64,000 nt of DNA from positions 5,084,001 to 5,148,000 of the forward strand of contig NC_018218.1 of the NCBI RefSeq assembly GCF_000219625.1, read 5' to 3'. Below are positions 42,622 through 52,302 of this stretch, one piece after another. The stretch comes from Zymoseptoria tritici IPO323. Lineage: Eukaryota; Ascomycota; Dothideomycetes; Mycosphaerellales; Mycosphaerellaceae. A model generated the notes under the pieces. That model was not told where the DNA came from. It saw only the letters and a list, made by a program, of their open reading frames with translations, and did no database searches. Position numbers and translations under genes: made by a program. Position 1 is the stretch's first letter. Each line of letters begins with the position of its first letter.

Positions 42622-43782
42622 CTACTTGCGCCCCTCAATAACCAGTCCGCTGTCCTCCAATACGAATCCCTCCTCCTTCAGGACTCTGCGCATCTCGATC
42701 CAATCCGCCGGCGTCACCTTGCCCTGTCCCCACTTTGTCATCACTCCGGTCCTCCTTTCCGGCTGCAGCTTGGCAAGTCTCGAGGCGGTTGAGCCCGTTG
42801 CCCAGAAGCTCTCCTCGAACATGCTCTCGACATACTTCCACTCGATCTTCCAGGCTACAGCCAATCCTCGGGACATCTCGACTGGGGGTTCCCGAGTCTC
42901 CACGTTTGTCCCTCCCTGCCTGTAAGTGCTGACCGTCTCCCAGTCTGGCCATGACTTGAATGTCGGTTCTCCGCCTAAGATCGACTGCCCAGCGGGGAAC
43001 AGCTGGAACTGTCCGCCGAATATTCTGGCCTCAACTTCAAATCCCAGCTCACTAGTCCTCGCCATCGGACCGAGCAAGATCTCATCATGTCCCTTACACG
43101 GCAGCACGGCATTCATGACCGCATGGGATAACTCATGCAGCCAAACCACCGCCAGGCGGAAGGAGAACCATCGCTGGCCCAACTGGTCTCCGTCTCGTAC
43201 GGTTTTGGCAAGACTCTTCACCAAGGAACGAGAAGTGGTAATAGTCGATGCAGATCCCATCATACCGATATGATTCAAAGGATGATCGCTCTCCATTGTG
43301 CACAAACCGTTGGTGGTCGGCTTCCAACCTTGTGTTTTTGAGGTGCTGAGATCCCAGACGAGTTCTTCGGACAGCTTACCCAGGACGTCCCACGTACGCG
43401 CTCGTTGTTCTTGCGTGAGTGTAGTGAGCGGCTCTGGACACGACCACACCATCGATGCGCAAGCCTTGCGCGGAAATAGCTCTGGCTTGCGATGAATCAA
43501 GGTGTGGAAGATTGGGAGGGCATCAGAAAGGAAGTGCATGTATAGCTGCTTGGCGGATATGAGGGAGCGGCTATGCACCGATGTAATCTTTGGCTGCAAG
43601 AGATATATTGGATGTTCTTCTTTCGAGGATCTAGGATGGTCTAGACGGAAAGCCGTTGGCTCTTCTGGACGATGGCAATCAGGATCGAACGCGGCCTGGC
43701 TTGCATCGATCTGATCATGGAGAGACTTCTCTATGAGCTTGTCGCTTGCCGCACGGGCGATGGTGAGCTTGATCAGTCCCAT
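42622..43782 (-). CDS. HELSHA array, copy 4
   Basis: 386 aa, intronless. ATG at 43782 chosen because copy alignment starts there (MGLIKLTIARAASDKLIEKS, compare copy 2); the longer ORF begins at 43941. Motifs: ALPIFHTLIHRKPELFPRK near 88, CPEPLTTLTQEQRARTWD, STITTSRSLV, WLHELSHAVMNAVLP (HELSH at 216-220), TSELGFEVEARIFGG, SWPDWETV and WKIEWKYVESMFEESFW. It lacks the acidic tail and ends soon after the shared core. The inverted fragment at 46759 is most like this copy. Confidence 0.8.
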   Translation of the reverse strand: MGLIKLTIARAASDKLIEKSLHDQIDASQAAFDPDCHRPEEPTAFRLDHPRSSKEEHPIYLLQPKITSVHSRSLISAKQLYMHFLSDALPIFHTLIHRKPELFPRKACASMVWSCPEPLTTLTQEQRARTWDVLGKLSEELVWDLSTSKTQGWKPTTNGLCTMESDHPLNHIGMMGSASTITTSRSLVKSLAKTVRDGDQLGQRWFSFRLAVVWLHELSHAVMNAVLPCKGHDEILLGPMARTSELGFEVEARIFGGQFQLFPAGQSILGGEPTFKSWPDWETVSTYRQGGTNVETREPPVEMSRGLAVAWKIEWKYVESMFEESFWATGSTASRLAKLQPERRTGVMTKWGQGKVTPADWIEMRRVLKEEGFVLEDSGLVIEGRK

Positions 43783-44642
43783 GTTTTGAGATAGAAGCAA
43801 TCTGCCGGTCGGCGGTTGATGCTTTGAAAGATGCTTTGGAAGATGGTTCGGAAGATGATGTGCAAAGGATGCAACGAGAAGACTGCAGAGCGCAAGATCA
43901 TATTGACCTGGCTGGTCACTCGATTCACTTCTCGTCGACACACAACACCCGCCGCGATGTCTGCGTCACGACGCAGCGCGATTCACACGACCCATTCAGC
44001 TGGTCTTGTCATGACGGATCGCACCAGGCGAGAACAATGGGTATATGCTTGTTTCGACAAAGAAGTCGACTGGCTGAGTACCTGTTGTATCTCGACAAAG
44101 GCATTGTCCTGCTCCACGAAAGCTAAGGGGAATGGAGTCCTGGTAAATCGGCACAATCTGGTCGTTCGAAATCGGTATGTGTGTATACTGTGTAGGAAGG
44201 GATAAGGTAAGGTATTGGTATTTTCTGGATGTCGAAAGCCCCTATCTGAAGCGGATCTGCTGGCTATATGCCCACCTGATGTTTGCTAACTCTGCTTGCT
44301 CCAGGTCGGCAAAGTGATGCATGTCTCGCATGATTTCGAGAAGACATGAATGGGAAGATTCTGCTGGAACTGAGATCATTTCGAATACTGCAGACTAGCA
44401 AACGCTTTCAGAAGACGGAGACACAAGGCAAAGCCAGAGACAGGAGCGGTTTGCAGCGACATCCATTACCAGCTTGTCAAGTCTCAGCTCCACTTTCAAC
44501 GGACCTACATTCATCCTATCGATTATTTGCTACGGCGATTGAAAGAAACTCGGAAATGTGAGGTACGAAGGAAACTGAGGTACATGAATCTGTCTACGTC
44601 CACTGACTACTTTGAATGCTATGTCCTGCCCACTCTCCGAAC
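43783..44642. other. Upstream region of array copy 4
   Basis: 44014-44123 is homologous to the upstream region of copy 2. The text TCACTTCTCGTCGACACACAAC near 43926 recurs, altered, near 45921 upstream of copy 5. A short duplicated run (AGATGCTTTG / GGAAGATG..) occurs at 43825-43862. No other gene seen. Confidence 0.55.
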
Positions 44643-45818
44643 TCAATTTGGACGAACATTCAAATTCGCCAGATACTCGTCGATCTCCCGTGCAACATAC
44701 CCATTAGCCAGTGACTCCTGCCTAGCTTTCTCCTTCTCGGCCACTGTGAGCGTCGTCTTTCGGAGTATGTGTAGGTCAGCTCGACGCTCTGGCCGCAACA
44801 TACCCTGCCTGAGTCTCGCTTTGAGATGTTTCTGCCAGAACTGGTCTTCGAACATCTTCTCGACAAACCTCCAGTCGATCCTCCATTGCTTCACCCACAA
44901 GCGCTCCAACTCCGTCGCTGGCAGCCTCGCTATCAATCTATTGTCGTCGTTCCAGTATTCATGGATTGTCATCAGGTCTGGCCACTCTCGCATCCATACC
45001 TCGCCGGTATCCGCACGCGGGAGTCCCACATTTCCGTTCCGAACATTGAAGCGCCCTCCAAGGACCCTTCCTTCAACCTCGAATCCGGTCTCGCTGGTCT
45101 TGGCTCCGGGGCCGAGGAACACATCGTCCCATCCGACGCCCGGCAAGACAGCGTGCTCCACCGCGTGCGAAAGCTCGTGCAGCCAGGTCGTCGCCAAGTC
45201 GAACGAGCACCACTGGTGTTTCCTCGAATCTCCTGTACGTGCCGAAGCTTCGACCTGTTGAACCAGCTCTCTGGAAGTCGTTATGGTCGATCCGAACCCC
45301 AGCAACCCACAGAACTGCAGAGGACGGTCGGGCCGAAGAGTGCACTCTCCCTCTGCTACCATTTTCTTACCACCTTTGTTCATCTCTTCGCGGGAACATT
45401 CTTTCCATTCGATCTCTCTTCCAACCCTTCCCATATACTCCCATGTGATCGCTTTCTGCTCAGCTGTCAGCGTAACAAGCGGTTCTGGGAATGTCCACTC
45501 TTTCACATCAGAGTCGTCCTTACGTGCGGCAAGGGTAGGCATGCAATGAAGAAGGGAATGGAAGATCGGGAGTGCATGGTCAACGAAGTGCAGATACAGA
45601 CGGATCGCGGAGTTGAGGGCAGGATCTTGCATGTGCAACACAGGTCGGAGGTAGTTGATGGGGTGGGTGATGAGGTCTTGCGGATGACCAGGAGTGCACT
45701 GATTGTGCTCGTGCTGTCTGATATCGAACGCTGCATGGTTTGCTTGGATTTGGTTGGCGAGAGTCTTCACTGTGAGACTATCGCCCGCCGCCAGGGGGGT
45801 GGTGGTCTTAATTCTCAT
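44643..45818 (-). CDS. HELSHA array, copy 5
   Basis: 391 aa, intronless, start at the ATG at 45818. Motifs: HALPIFHSLLHCMPTLAARK near 81, FPEPLVTLTAEQKA, LLGFGSTITTS near 172, WLHELSHAVEHAVLPG (HELSH at 214-218), TSETGFEVEGRVLGG, MREWPD, WRIDWRFVEKMFEDQFW. The FGG triplet reads LGG here. It has no acidic tail. A 332-aa ORF on the plus strand opposite this gene has no family character and is a shadow. Confidence 0.8.
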   Translation of the reverse strand: MRIKTTTPLAAGDSLTVKTLANQIQANHAAFDIRQHEHNQCTPGHPQDLITHPINYLRPVLHMQDPALNSAIRLYLHFVDHALPIFHSLLHCMPTLAARKDDSDVKEWTFPEPLVTLTAEQKAITWEYMGRVGREIEWKECSREEMNKGGKKMVAEGECTLRPDRPLQFCGLLGFGSTITTSRELVQQVEASARTGDSRKHQWCSFDLATTWLHELSHAVEHAVLPGVGWDDVFLGPGAKTSETGFEVEGRVLGGRFNVRNGNVGLPRADTGEVWMREWPDLMTIHEYWNDDNRLIARLPATELERLWVKQWRIDWRFVEKMFEDQFWQKHLKARLRQGMLRPERRADLHILRKTTLTVAEKEKARQESLANGYVAREIDEYLANLNVRPN

Positions 45819-46758
45819 CACTAAAAGGTGTTGAGGGTGGATATCAAGGGGATTGAAAGAAGTCTGGGAGAACACTAATAAGTAAGACGAAGCGCTAGAA
45901 TTATATGGACATGGTTAGTCACTTCATGTAGTCCTTGACACACAACACCATTCACTCGACGTGACATTCTACGCACGACACCACCGGTCACTTTGAGAGT
46001 CGAATTCTTGAGCAGGAATAATGGCCTTGTTCAGCGCCGACAAAGGATTATTCACAATGCATCCGGCGCATCGTCGCCTTGCGCAACGATCCATTGCTCC
46101 CTGACCAAAGGACCTCTGCTGCCTGCTGGGACTGTCAAGATCAAGCCCTGACTTCGGCTTGCGGCAGGGAGAGGCAGATATGACCACTACCCTGTTGGAC
46201 TCGGCTCTTAATCCATCCTGCAGTATGGAGATCCTCTCATTACAGTCTTGGTTGCTGGCATCTTTCTTTGTCGACCATGAGGGGTTGTTCTCATCCGCTC
46301 AAAGAATTGGTTTTCGACCGACCTCTGCCCACAATGCATTGTATCGCGAGCTCTTTGCTCCGTCACAAAGAATGTTCGGAGGAGCTTGACGGGTAGCTAT
46401 ATAAATAGCAGACTCGATACTCGCGCGGAAGGGTTTGGTTCTTCAGACTCTTTGCTACTCTCTCCCCACCAACGATCCCTTCCCTCCAGCACTCCAGCAA
46501 TCGTGAAATAGTCGCCGGCCGACTATCCTCTCAAGCCCACTCACATAATGGTGAGATCTAACCCAGAGCGTGCGGCGAGGCCCAGCACTCCCAACCCTGG
46601 CCGTCGACCGGAATGCTCATCTCCAGGCCATCCTGTCGCTCCAGAGTCCACTAACTCCAGTCTCACTTCCCCCTCAGACTCTGCCCCAAACTCCGGTTCT
46701 CCTGCCCGCAACTACCCTAGGGGTGGAGAAAGCAGAATAAGAGGCGAAGAAATGGGCG
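45819..46758. other. Right flank of the array
   Basis: Holds the copy-5 upstream region, a TATA-like element (46398-46408) reading to the right, and a 120-aa ORF from ATG 46548 (Pro/Ser/Arg-rich) that enters the sixth-copy fragment in another frame. No independent gene is convincing. Confidence 0.45.
46398..46408 (+). promoter_or_regulatory. TATA-like element TATATAAATAG
   Basis: Canonical TATA-box text about 150 bp before the ATG at 46548 and about 350 bp before the sixth-copy fragment. It suggests that the fragment is, or once was, transcribed rightward. Confidence 0.4.
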
Positions 46759-46968
46759 TTGTCCTGGAGGATGGATTGGGTGTATGTCGAGAGAATGTTC
46801 GACCCCGGATTTTGGGCGGAAGAGAGTGCGACGAGGTCTCGCGATGCTCTCAGGGTGGTCAAGAAGGCGTGTGCTCTGGAACCGCCAATTGCTGGAAGGG
46901 TATTCACTGATGCGCAGTGGGAGGTTGTGAAGCGTGAGGTGCAACAAAAGTATCCAGGCCTGCGGTAG
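46759..46968 (+). pseudogene. Inverted, truncated sixth HELSHA-family copy (C-terminal part only)
   Basis: A frame opening at the TTG at 46759 contains SWRMDWVYVERMFDPGFWAE followed by a region aligning with the C-terminal part of copies 4 and 5 (compare WKIEWKYVESMFEESFW and WRIDWRFVEKMFEDQFW), with FTDAQWEVVKREV matching VTPADWIEMRRVL of copy 4. It ends PGLR. The HELSHA region and everything before it are missing, and the orientation is opposite to the five full copies. The 120-aa ORF from 46548 overlaps it in a different frame, so the relic lacks a matching start. Confidence 0.65.
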
Positions 46969-47499
46969 CGGAAGCGCTGGAAAAGCCGTTAGCATTAGCA
47001 TTCATTGACATAAAATATCACTCCGCCTTGGCAGACCTCTCCGACAGTCCTTGCCCCTCACACATCTCCATTCAACGTTTGCTTGTTCGATGAACAAACT
47101 CCAATAGGCTGTAGCCTGTAGGGCATTGCACCAAAACCTGAGAGTGGATGCAAGAGATAAAGGATAATTCGCGAAATGTTTTTGCGATTCACTGGTCTGT
47201 AGGACAGTTCCCACAGCTGTGATTCAAGTTTCTTTGTCTCAGTCGAGCACATGTAAGATACGAGAAGTGCAACATACGTCACAGCTGGTGCACTACGCAG
47301 TAAGATTCCTCGTAAAGTCAGTCCAGAGCTTAGATTAGTATATATCGAAACGTCTCATCCAGCACTCTCGAGTCCTTTCAGTTCCTCCGAATGCTTCAAC
47401 TAACCTGACCTCAATCCTGTACCACTGTAAGTGCCACAACTGCGTTCGTATTGCCTGTGAGCACTGCTGACACGACTCCACAAGCAAGCAACCTGGAAC
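46969..47499. other. Intergenic region
   Basis: 531 bp with no recognised gene. AT-richer text near 47318-47345 precedes the small secreted protein gene by about 160 bp. Confidence 0.45.
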
Positions 47500-47670
47500 A
47501 TGAAGTACTTCACTCTCCCGTTCATCGCGAGCATCGCTCTCACCTCGCTGGCTGCCAACCTTCCCTGTGGCAAAGACGTCGAATGCGTGCTCGATGCCAA
47601 CACACCCTGCGGCACCAGCGTCGAATGCTCCCTTGGGTGTCAAGGTGGCTCATACCACCCCGTCTTATAG
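47500..47670 (+). CDS. Small secreted Cys-rich protein (possibly 3'-truncated)
   Basis: 56 aa from the ATG at 47500. The first 19 residues (MKYFTLPFIASIALTSLAA) form a clear signal peptide. The mature part holds five Cys in 37 residues and a small internal repeat, PCGKDVEC then PCGTSVEC. Size and composition are those of fungal secreted small Cys-rich proteins, many of which act outside the cell; no role can be assigned. The TAG at 47668 is followed by further Cys-containing text in this and another frame up to about 47900. The gene may therefore be broken by a stop or have an intron I cannot place. Confidence 0.5.
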   Translation: MKYFTLPFIASIALTSLAANLPCGKDVECVLDANTPCGTSVECSLGCQGGSYHPVL

Positions 47671-48225
47671 TCGGACTCGGTCTTCTTCGCCTGTAACCCG
47701 GGCATCGTACCTCTGTACAATGTGATGCTTTGCGGATGTCCGCGGACACAAAAGCCAGCTGTGGAGCCGCCTCATGGCAGTTTTGCAAGAACTACCAGCG
47801 ACCGCGGAACTACTGCGTCGCTCCGAGCGCAAATATGGCGGCTTTCAGCTCGGCATGCCGTGGCATTGTTCGGCAGGGAACGGCGAAGAGTCCGCAGAAG
47901 CCTTTTGGTCCGCGCCGTATCCCGTGGCACGTACCTTTGCATCGTGCACAGCTTCACCGGTGACGCTGGAACCTGCGACGGCGACATAGGAGTCTTGAAA
48001 TCATGTGCGCTTGCGTCAGGGTTGGCGACGGATGGCGATTGGCGACGATTGAGAGGTAGCGGAACTAAAGCGATGATGGAAAATCGGACAGGACTGATGA
48101 CAACAGAGAATGACATTCGTTAGCACATCGGGACTTTCTCATAACTCGGGCTCCGGCCATTCGCCCTCGGTGACGATCGTCATGATTCCCGTGCGAACTT
48201 TTGCCGTTACTTCCTAGAGATCGCA
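47671..48225. other. Possible continuation of the small secreted gene, then intergenic
   Basis: From 47671 to about 47900 there is Cys-containing coding-like text in two frames (for example FFACNPGIVPLYN and WQFCKNYQRPRNYC). The rest up to 48225 shows no gene. No intron model joins the parts convincingly. Confidence 0.35.
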
Positions 48226-48695
48226 TCAGTCAGCACTCGTCTCTTTCCCCCTTGTCTTGCTCAACCACTGTAGACGGACCTTCAATTCCTGATGCGCCGG
48301 GCACTTCTCGTCGTAGAATGTGTGGTCTTCGTGGTTCCGAAAGATCGACTGCGAAGCTAGAGTAAAGCCTTCGCTGCGAGGAGAATCGGTGTTGAGGACT
48401 TTCCGAGCGGTATTTGAGATGATGTATGGCTTGCCGTCCTGTTCCATGATAGGAAACGCCTTAGCAATAAACCTCGATGGCGCTTGGACTGTAATTGTGG
48501 ACAACGTACCTTCACTGCAGCTTTCCGTAGCTTGACATATTGTTGTAGCACGGTGTCGATGGACTCTTTTGGGATTTTGAACAGCGTCAGGCGTTTGACG
48601 TAGACGGGAGCTGCGTGGGACTTGGTCTGAAGATTCCTGATAGAGATCTGAGGGGTTCGGGACGCTGCTCGAGAGCAACGAGGGAGAGAGAACAT
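48226..48695 (-). CDS. Stress-responsive A/B barrel (Dabb) domain protein
   Basis: Two exons, 48510-48695 and 48226-48438, with a 71-nt intron at 48439-48509 (GTACGT..GGAACAG), give 132 aa. The first 28 residues (MFSLPRCSRAASRT..) are basic and hydroxylated and could be a mitochondrial presequence. The Dabb core has VKRLTLFKIPKES, then GKPYIISNTARKV, GFTLASQSIFRNHEDHTFYD and CPAHQELK, in the right order for this dimeric ferredoxin-like fold. Fungal Dabb proteins are poorly characterised. Divergent from eIF3d, with ATGs about 200 bp apart. Confidence 0.82.
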
Positions 48696-48895
48696 GATTG
48701 TGCAATCTGGAGAGGAAGAGAGGGAACCAAGCGAGGTCGAAGGAGATGAGGTTGATAGATTAGCCGCTAGCATCGGCTTACTAATGTCCCACGACTTTGC
48801 CTCGCCCACCTTCCGCCAAGATTTCATTTCAGAATTTACTGAGTGATCGCGACACGCTCACGGCCAACGACACTCCCTCGCCACAACCACCCATC

Positions 48896-50698
48896 ATGGC
48901 GCCAGCATCTCTCCTCGACTTGATCGAGTCCCTCCCGTCCTCGGACGTATGGGGTCCACCGACCACCACTGACACGACCCTGAACGGCGTGCCATATGCG
49001 CCGTTCAGCAAAGGCGACAAACTTGGGCGCATGGCAGACTGGACGAGCGAAGGCAAAGAACGTGAAGGACGCGGCGGGCGACAACAGTACAACCAGAGAT
49101 ACCGCGATCAGATCTACGGAGCGGGTCCAGGGGGCCTCCAAACAGTCTTCAACATCGAGGGCACAAATGAGGAGAGCTCGTTCTCGCTGGTGGATCGCTC
49201 TCAGACTTCGGCACGATCACGAGGATTTGGTGGACGAGGAGGCACATTCACGCGCGGTCGTGGACAACGAGGCGGACAGAACCAGCGTGGTGGACGGGGT
49301 ACATTCCAGCGTGTGGGAGGTGGACGGGGAGGACAGCAGGGCTTCAACGACCGTGGTGGACGAGGTGGACGGAGAGGAGGTCGCTTTGGCTGGAAGGACT
49401 GGGACAAGCCGCAGCGCAACCGGGAGGCTTCGGTGCAGCCAAAGGACTCGTGGCATATGCTCGAGGAGATCGACTTCAACCGTCTGTCGAAGCTCAACTT
49501 GGATACCGGCGAAGGCGAGGATCTGGACGACTATGGTTTCCTCTACTACTACGATCGCTCTTACGACAAGCAACCTGGTGCGCCGACTTCCATCCGCAAG
49601 CTGACTGTCCTCGACCGCGCCGCATACAATGTCACAACTTCGTCCGATCCTGTCATTCAAGAACTGGCCGAGAAGGACGAAGCCACCATCTTCGCCACGG
49701 ACAACATCCTCTCCATGATCATGTGTGCGCCTCGCTCCGTCTACAGTTGGGATATCATCATGACCAAGCAAGGCAATAAGATCTTCATCGACAAGCGGGA
49801 CGGTAGCAGTCTCGACATGGTGACCGTGAACGAGAACGCCGCCGATGCGCCTCTCGAAATGAGCGAGGGCAACAAGGATCAGATCAACGCTCCAGGCGCA
49901 TTGAAGGAGGAGGCTACACACATCAATAACGTCTTCCCCACACAAGTCGTGACCGAGTCCGACTCCAGCAAGCACGAGATGCCCAACGAGCACCCCTTCT
50001 ACAACTCCGCCGAGGAGACCGATCCTCCCGCCTCGAAATCCTACAAATACCGCCGCTTCGATCTCTCTCTTGAGGCCGATGCCGAGCCTCTGCACTTGAT
50101 TGTGCGAACAGAGCTGGACGCTGTGGTCAAGAACAACATTTCCGGCGAGGACCAGTACCTCACCATCAAGGCCCTCAACGAGTTTGACAACAAGGCACAG
50201 GGCAGCGGTGGTGCGCTCGACTGGAGGACAAAGTTGGCCAGCCAGCGTGGTGCCGTGGTTGCGACGGAGATGAAGAACAACTCTTGCAAGCTCGCGCGAT
50301 GGACTGTGCAGAGCATTCTCGCGAAGGCTGATCTGATGAAGCTTGGGTACGTATCTTGCCTCTTTTCCCATTCCTGCAGCTCACACTGACACACTACTCA
50401 CAGATTCGTCTCCCGCGCCAACCCCAAATCCACAACCGAGCACGTCATTCTTGGAGTGTTGGGCTACAAGCCTCGCGAATTCGCTGCGCAGATGAACTTG
50501 AACCTCAACAACGGCTGGGCCATCGTGCGAACATTCGTCGACATGGTGATGAAGGAGCCGAATGACGGCAAGTATGTGCTCGTCAAGGATCCAAACAAGC
50601 CTACGATTCGGTTGTACCAGGTACCGAGGGATACGTTCGAGGAGGACGAGGGCGAGATGGAGGGCATGTCAGTGGTTGGTGAGGAGGGTGATGACTAG
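48896..50698 (+). CDS. EIF3D: Eukaryotic translation initiation factor 3 subunit D
   Basis: Exons 48896-50346 and 50404-50698 with a 57-nt intron (GTACGT..CTCACAG) give 581 aa, normal for eIF3d. The N-terminal part has [21 protein letters not shown] and YRDQIYG. An RGG-type stretch lies at about residues 103-165. The C-terminal domain follows, with [51 protein letters not shown] and, across the intron, [16 protein letters not shown]. eIF3d is part of the eIF3 complex and binds the 5' cap on selected mRNAs; in fission yeast the homologue is Moe1. The upstream ORF extension to 48797 is not part of the protein. Confidence 0.95.
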
Positions 50699-51324
50699 AT
50701 CTTGCGTGTAGATGTTCGGAGCGAGGATGAGTTTGACGTATGAACGAGTCTGCGCCGCCCTGGAGACGTATTGCATGTTCCCAAGCTCCAGCTTGTTCCT
50801 CCAGAACTGCAGTCCAATGGGTGTTCTCTGTAGCTTATCAAGTCCACTAACATGGATCTCGGAAGCTCGGAAGCATTGCGGAACCAAGCAATACCGCTTT
50901 GTCCCTCCGACTTTCTTCACCCAAAGCGGCAGTAAGCTCCCCATGTCGGCATTTCTTGGGGCTCAATTCCCCCGCCGTTCGCTACCCACGACAAGCTACA
51001 ACATTTCCGAATGCTGCAGTTGGACACGGCGTGGTGGTCGGTAGGTGATGTAGCTGAGCTGGGATCTGATGGAGGAGTCGGACACTTGCCTGACACTTCT
51101 CCACTCTCGGCTGGGGTGAGCTCTTTCTTTCTTGAGTCTACGATTGTGTGTGGAGACAACGACATACTCGAGGAATTTGAGCTGAGCTGCAGTGGGACGG
51201 CAACATCGAAGCGAAATCACGACTTGAACGAAGTGACGACCACGACGCCCGGAATCGAGCACGAAAGCCTGCTGTTCGGAAGGCAACACGTGCGGCTGGA
51301 AAAGCATCCTCGCCAAGCCTCCCC
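50699..51324. other. Intergenic region
   Basis: 626 bp between eIF3d and copy A of the C2H2-like pair. Small frames on both strands do not resemble proteins. Confidence 0.45.
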
Positions 51325-52302
51325 ATGGCGGCGTATATTCCAACAGAAGACTTGACATGGCATCGTCCATGTTCAAGTGAGAGACGATTGGCAACCGTCC
51401 CTCACGGTCGAGGGAAGGCCGTGCTATGCTCAGACTTTGGACGACGGATGACCACATCTGCGGAGAACTTCAACACGATAGCCGTCCGCGATGAGGCTTT
51501 GCAAGCTTGGTCTGGTGAGAAAGCAGTTCTTGTTTGTGACTTTGCTGCAGCGCAAAGAAGGAAGCTCGCATTAGTGACGGAGAGAAATGAGATTGGCCAC
51601 GGTGGAGTGACTGTGGAAATGGACGGCTTCAAGTTCGATACGGGCTCAGCAGCAGGTCGTGGATGGTCTGAAGAGGACGAACTGTATTACGGTGCCGTGG
51701 AGCGAACTCATGAGAATGTACCAGCGCTCCCCATAAGCGACTACGCTATACCTGTTGTCTACTCCAACCGGGCCTCTGGATTTGTTCGCCGCAACGTCGG
51801 AGTCGAACCGAACGGAGACAGAGACTACTACGGTGCCGCAGATCTGGAAGCATACCACCACGTGGAAGCCGCTCAACAAGGATTTTCCACACGCATCACC
51901 ACCTGCCTCGAGTCGAGTCCGGAGCTCGAAGCTACTCTCACAGTACCTTCCGCAGACCCATCATATACTCTGCCCCACGACTCTCCTGACCAACCACGTT
52001 CATCGTCCATAGCTCTGGAACGGCTTGCCATGATCCGCTCTCAGCTCGAGTCAAGGCTGCCCACGCCGGTCATTCCGGATGTACAGTGCAAAAGATCGCA
52101 ATGCCAGGACCGTTTGGTGAGACTGATGGCTACTCATGCAATCGACGTAGATACGAAATGGTGTGTACATGAGGGTTGTGGTCGGGTCTCGAAGTCGAGG
52201 GAGGAGTGGGAGGCGCATGTTGGATCGGAACATCACGTTGAGAGGAAAGACAGGCTGTCATCGTGGGAAGACTGGGGAGAGGGAGGGATGTGCGGTGCTT
52301 GA
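51325..52302 (+). CDS. C2H2-like zinc-finger protein, tandem copy A
   Basis: 325 aa, intronless, from the ATG at 51325. The N-terminal part has an internal near-repeat, GKAVLCSDFGRR and EKAVLVCDFAAAQRR. The centre is acidic and variable. The C-terminal 100 residues are the conserved part: LAMIRSQLESR, CKRSQC, then CVHEGC followed by EEWEAHVGSEHHVE (C-x4-C-x12-H-x5-H) and WEDWGEGGMCGA. Zinc binding is inferred. No named family recognised. Its tandem paralogue lies 1.8 kb downstream in the same direction. Confidence 0.65.
   Translation: MAAYIPTEDLTWHRPCSSERRLATVPHGRGKAVLCSDFGRRMTTSAENFNTIAVRDEALQAWSGEKAVLVCDFAAAQRRKLALVTERNEIGHGGVTVEMDGFKFDTGSAAGRGWSEEDELYYGAVERTHENVPALPISDYAIPVVYSNRASGFVRRNVGVEPNGDRDYYGAADLEAYHHVEAAQQGFSTRITTCLESSPELEATLTVPSADPSYTLPHDSPDQPRSSSIALERLAMIRSQLESRLPTPVIPDVQCKRSQCQDRLVRLMATHAIDVDTKWCVHEGCGRVSKSREEWEAHVGSEHHVERKDRLSSWEDWGEGGMCGA

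Noticed and set aside
44826..45824. 332-aa plus-strand ORF
   Set aside because: Lies entirely opposite array copy 5, whose frame has conserved family motifs. The plus-strand product has no such pattern.
46548..46910. 120-aa ORF with a good ATG
   Set aside because: Its second half is the sixth-copy fragment read in the wrong frame, and the first half is low-complexity Pro/Ser/Arg text.
49217..50371. 384-aa minus-strand ORF
   Set aside because: Antisense to eIF3d; arises from its biased codon use.
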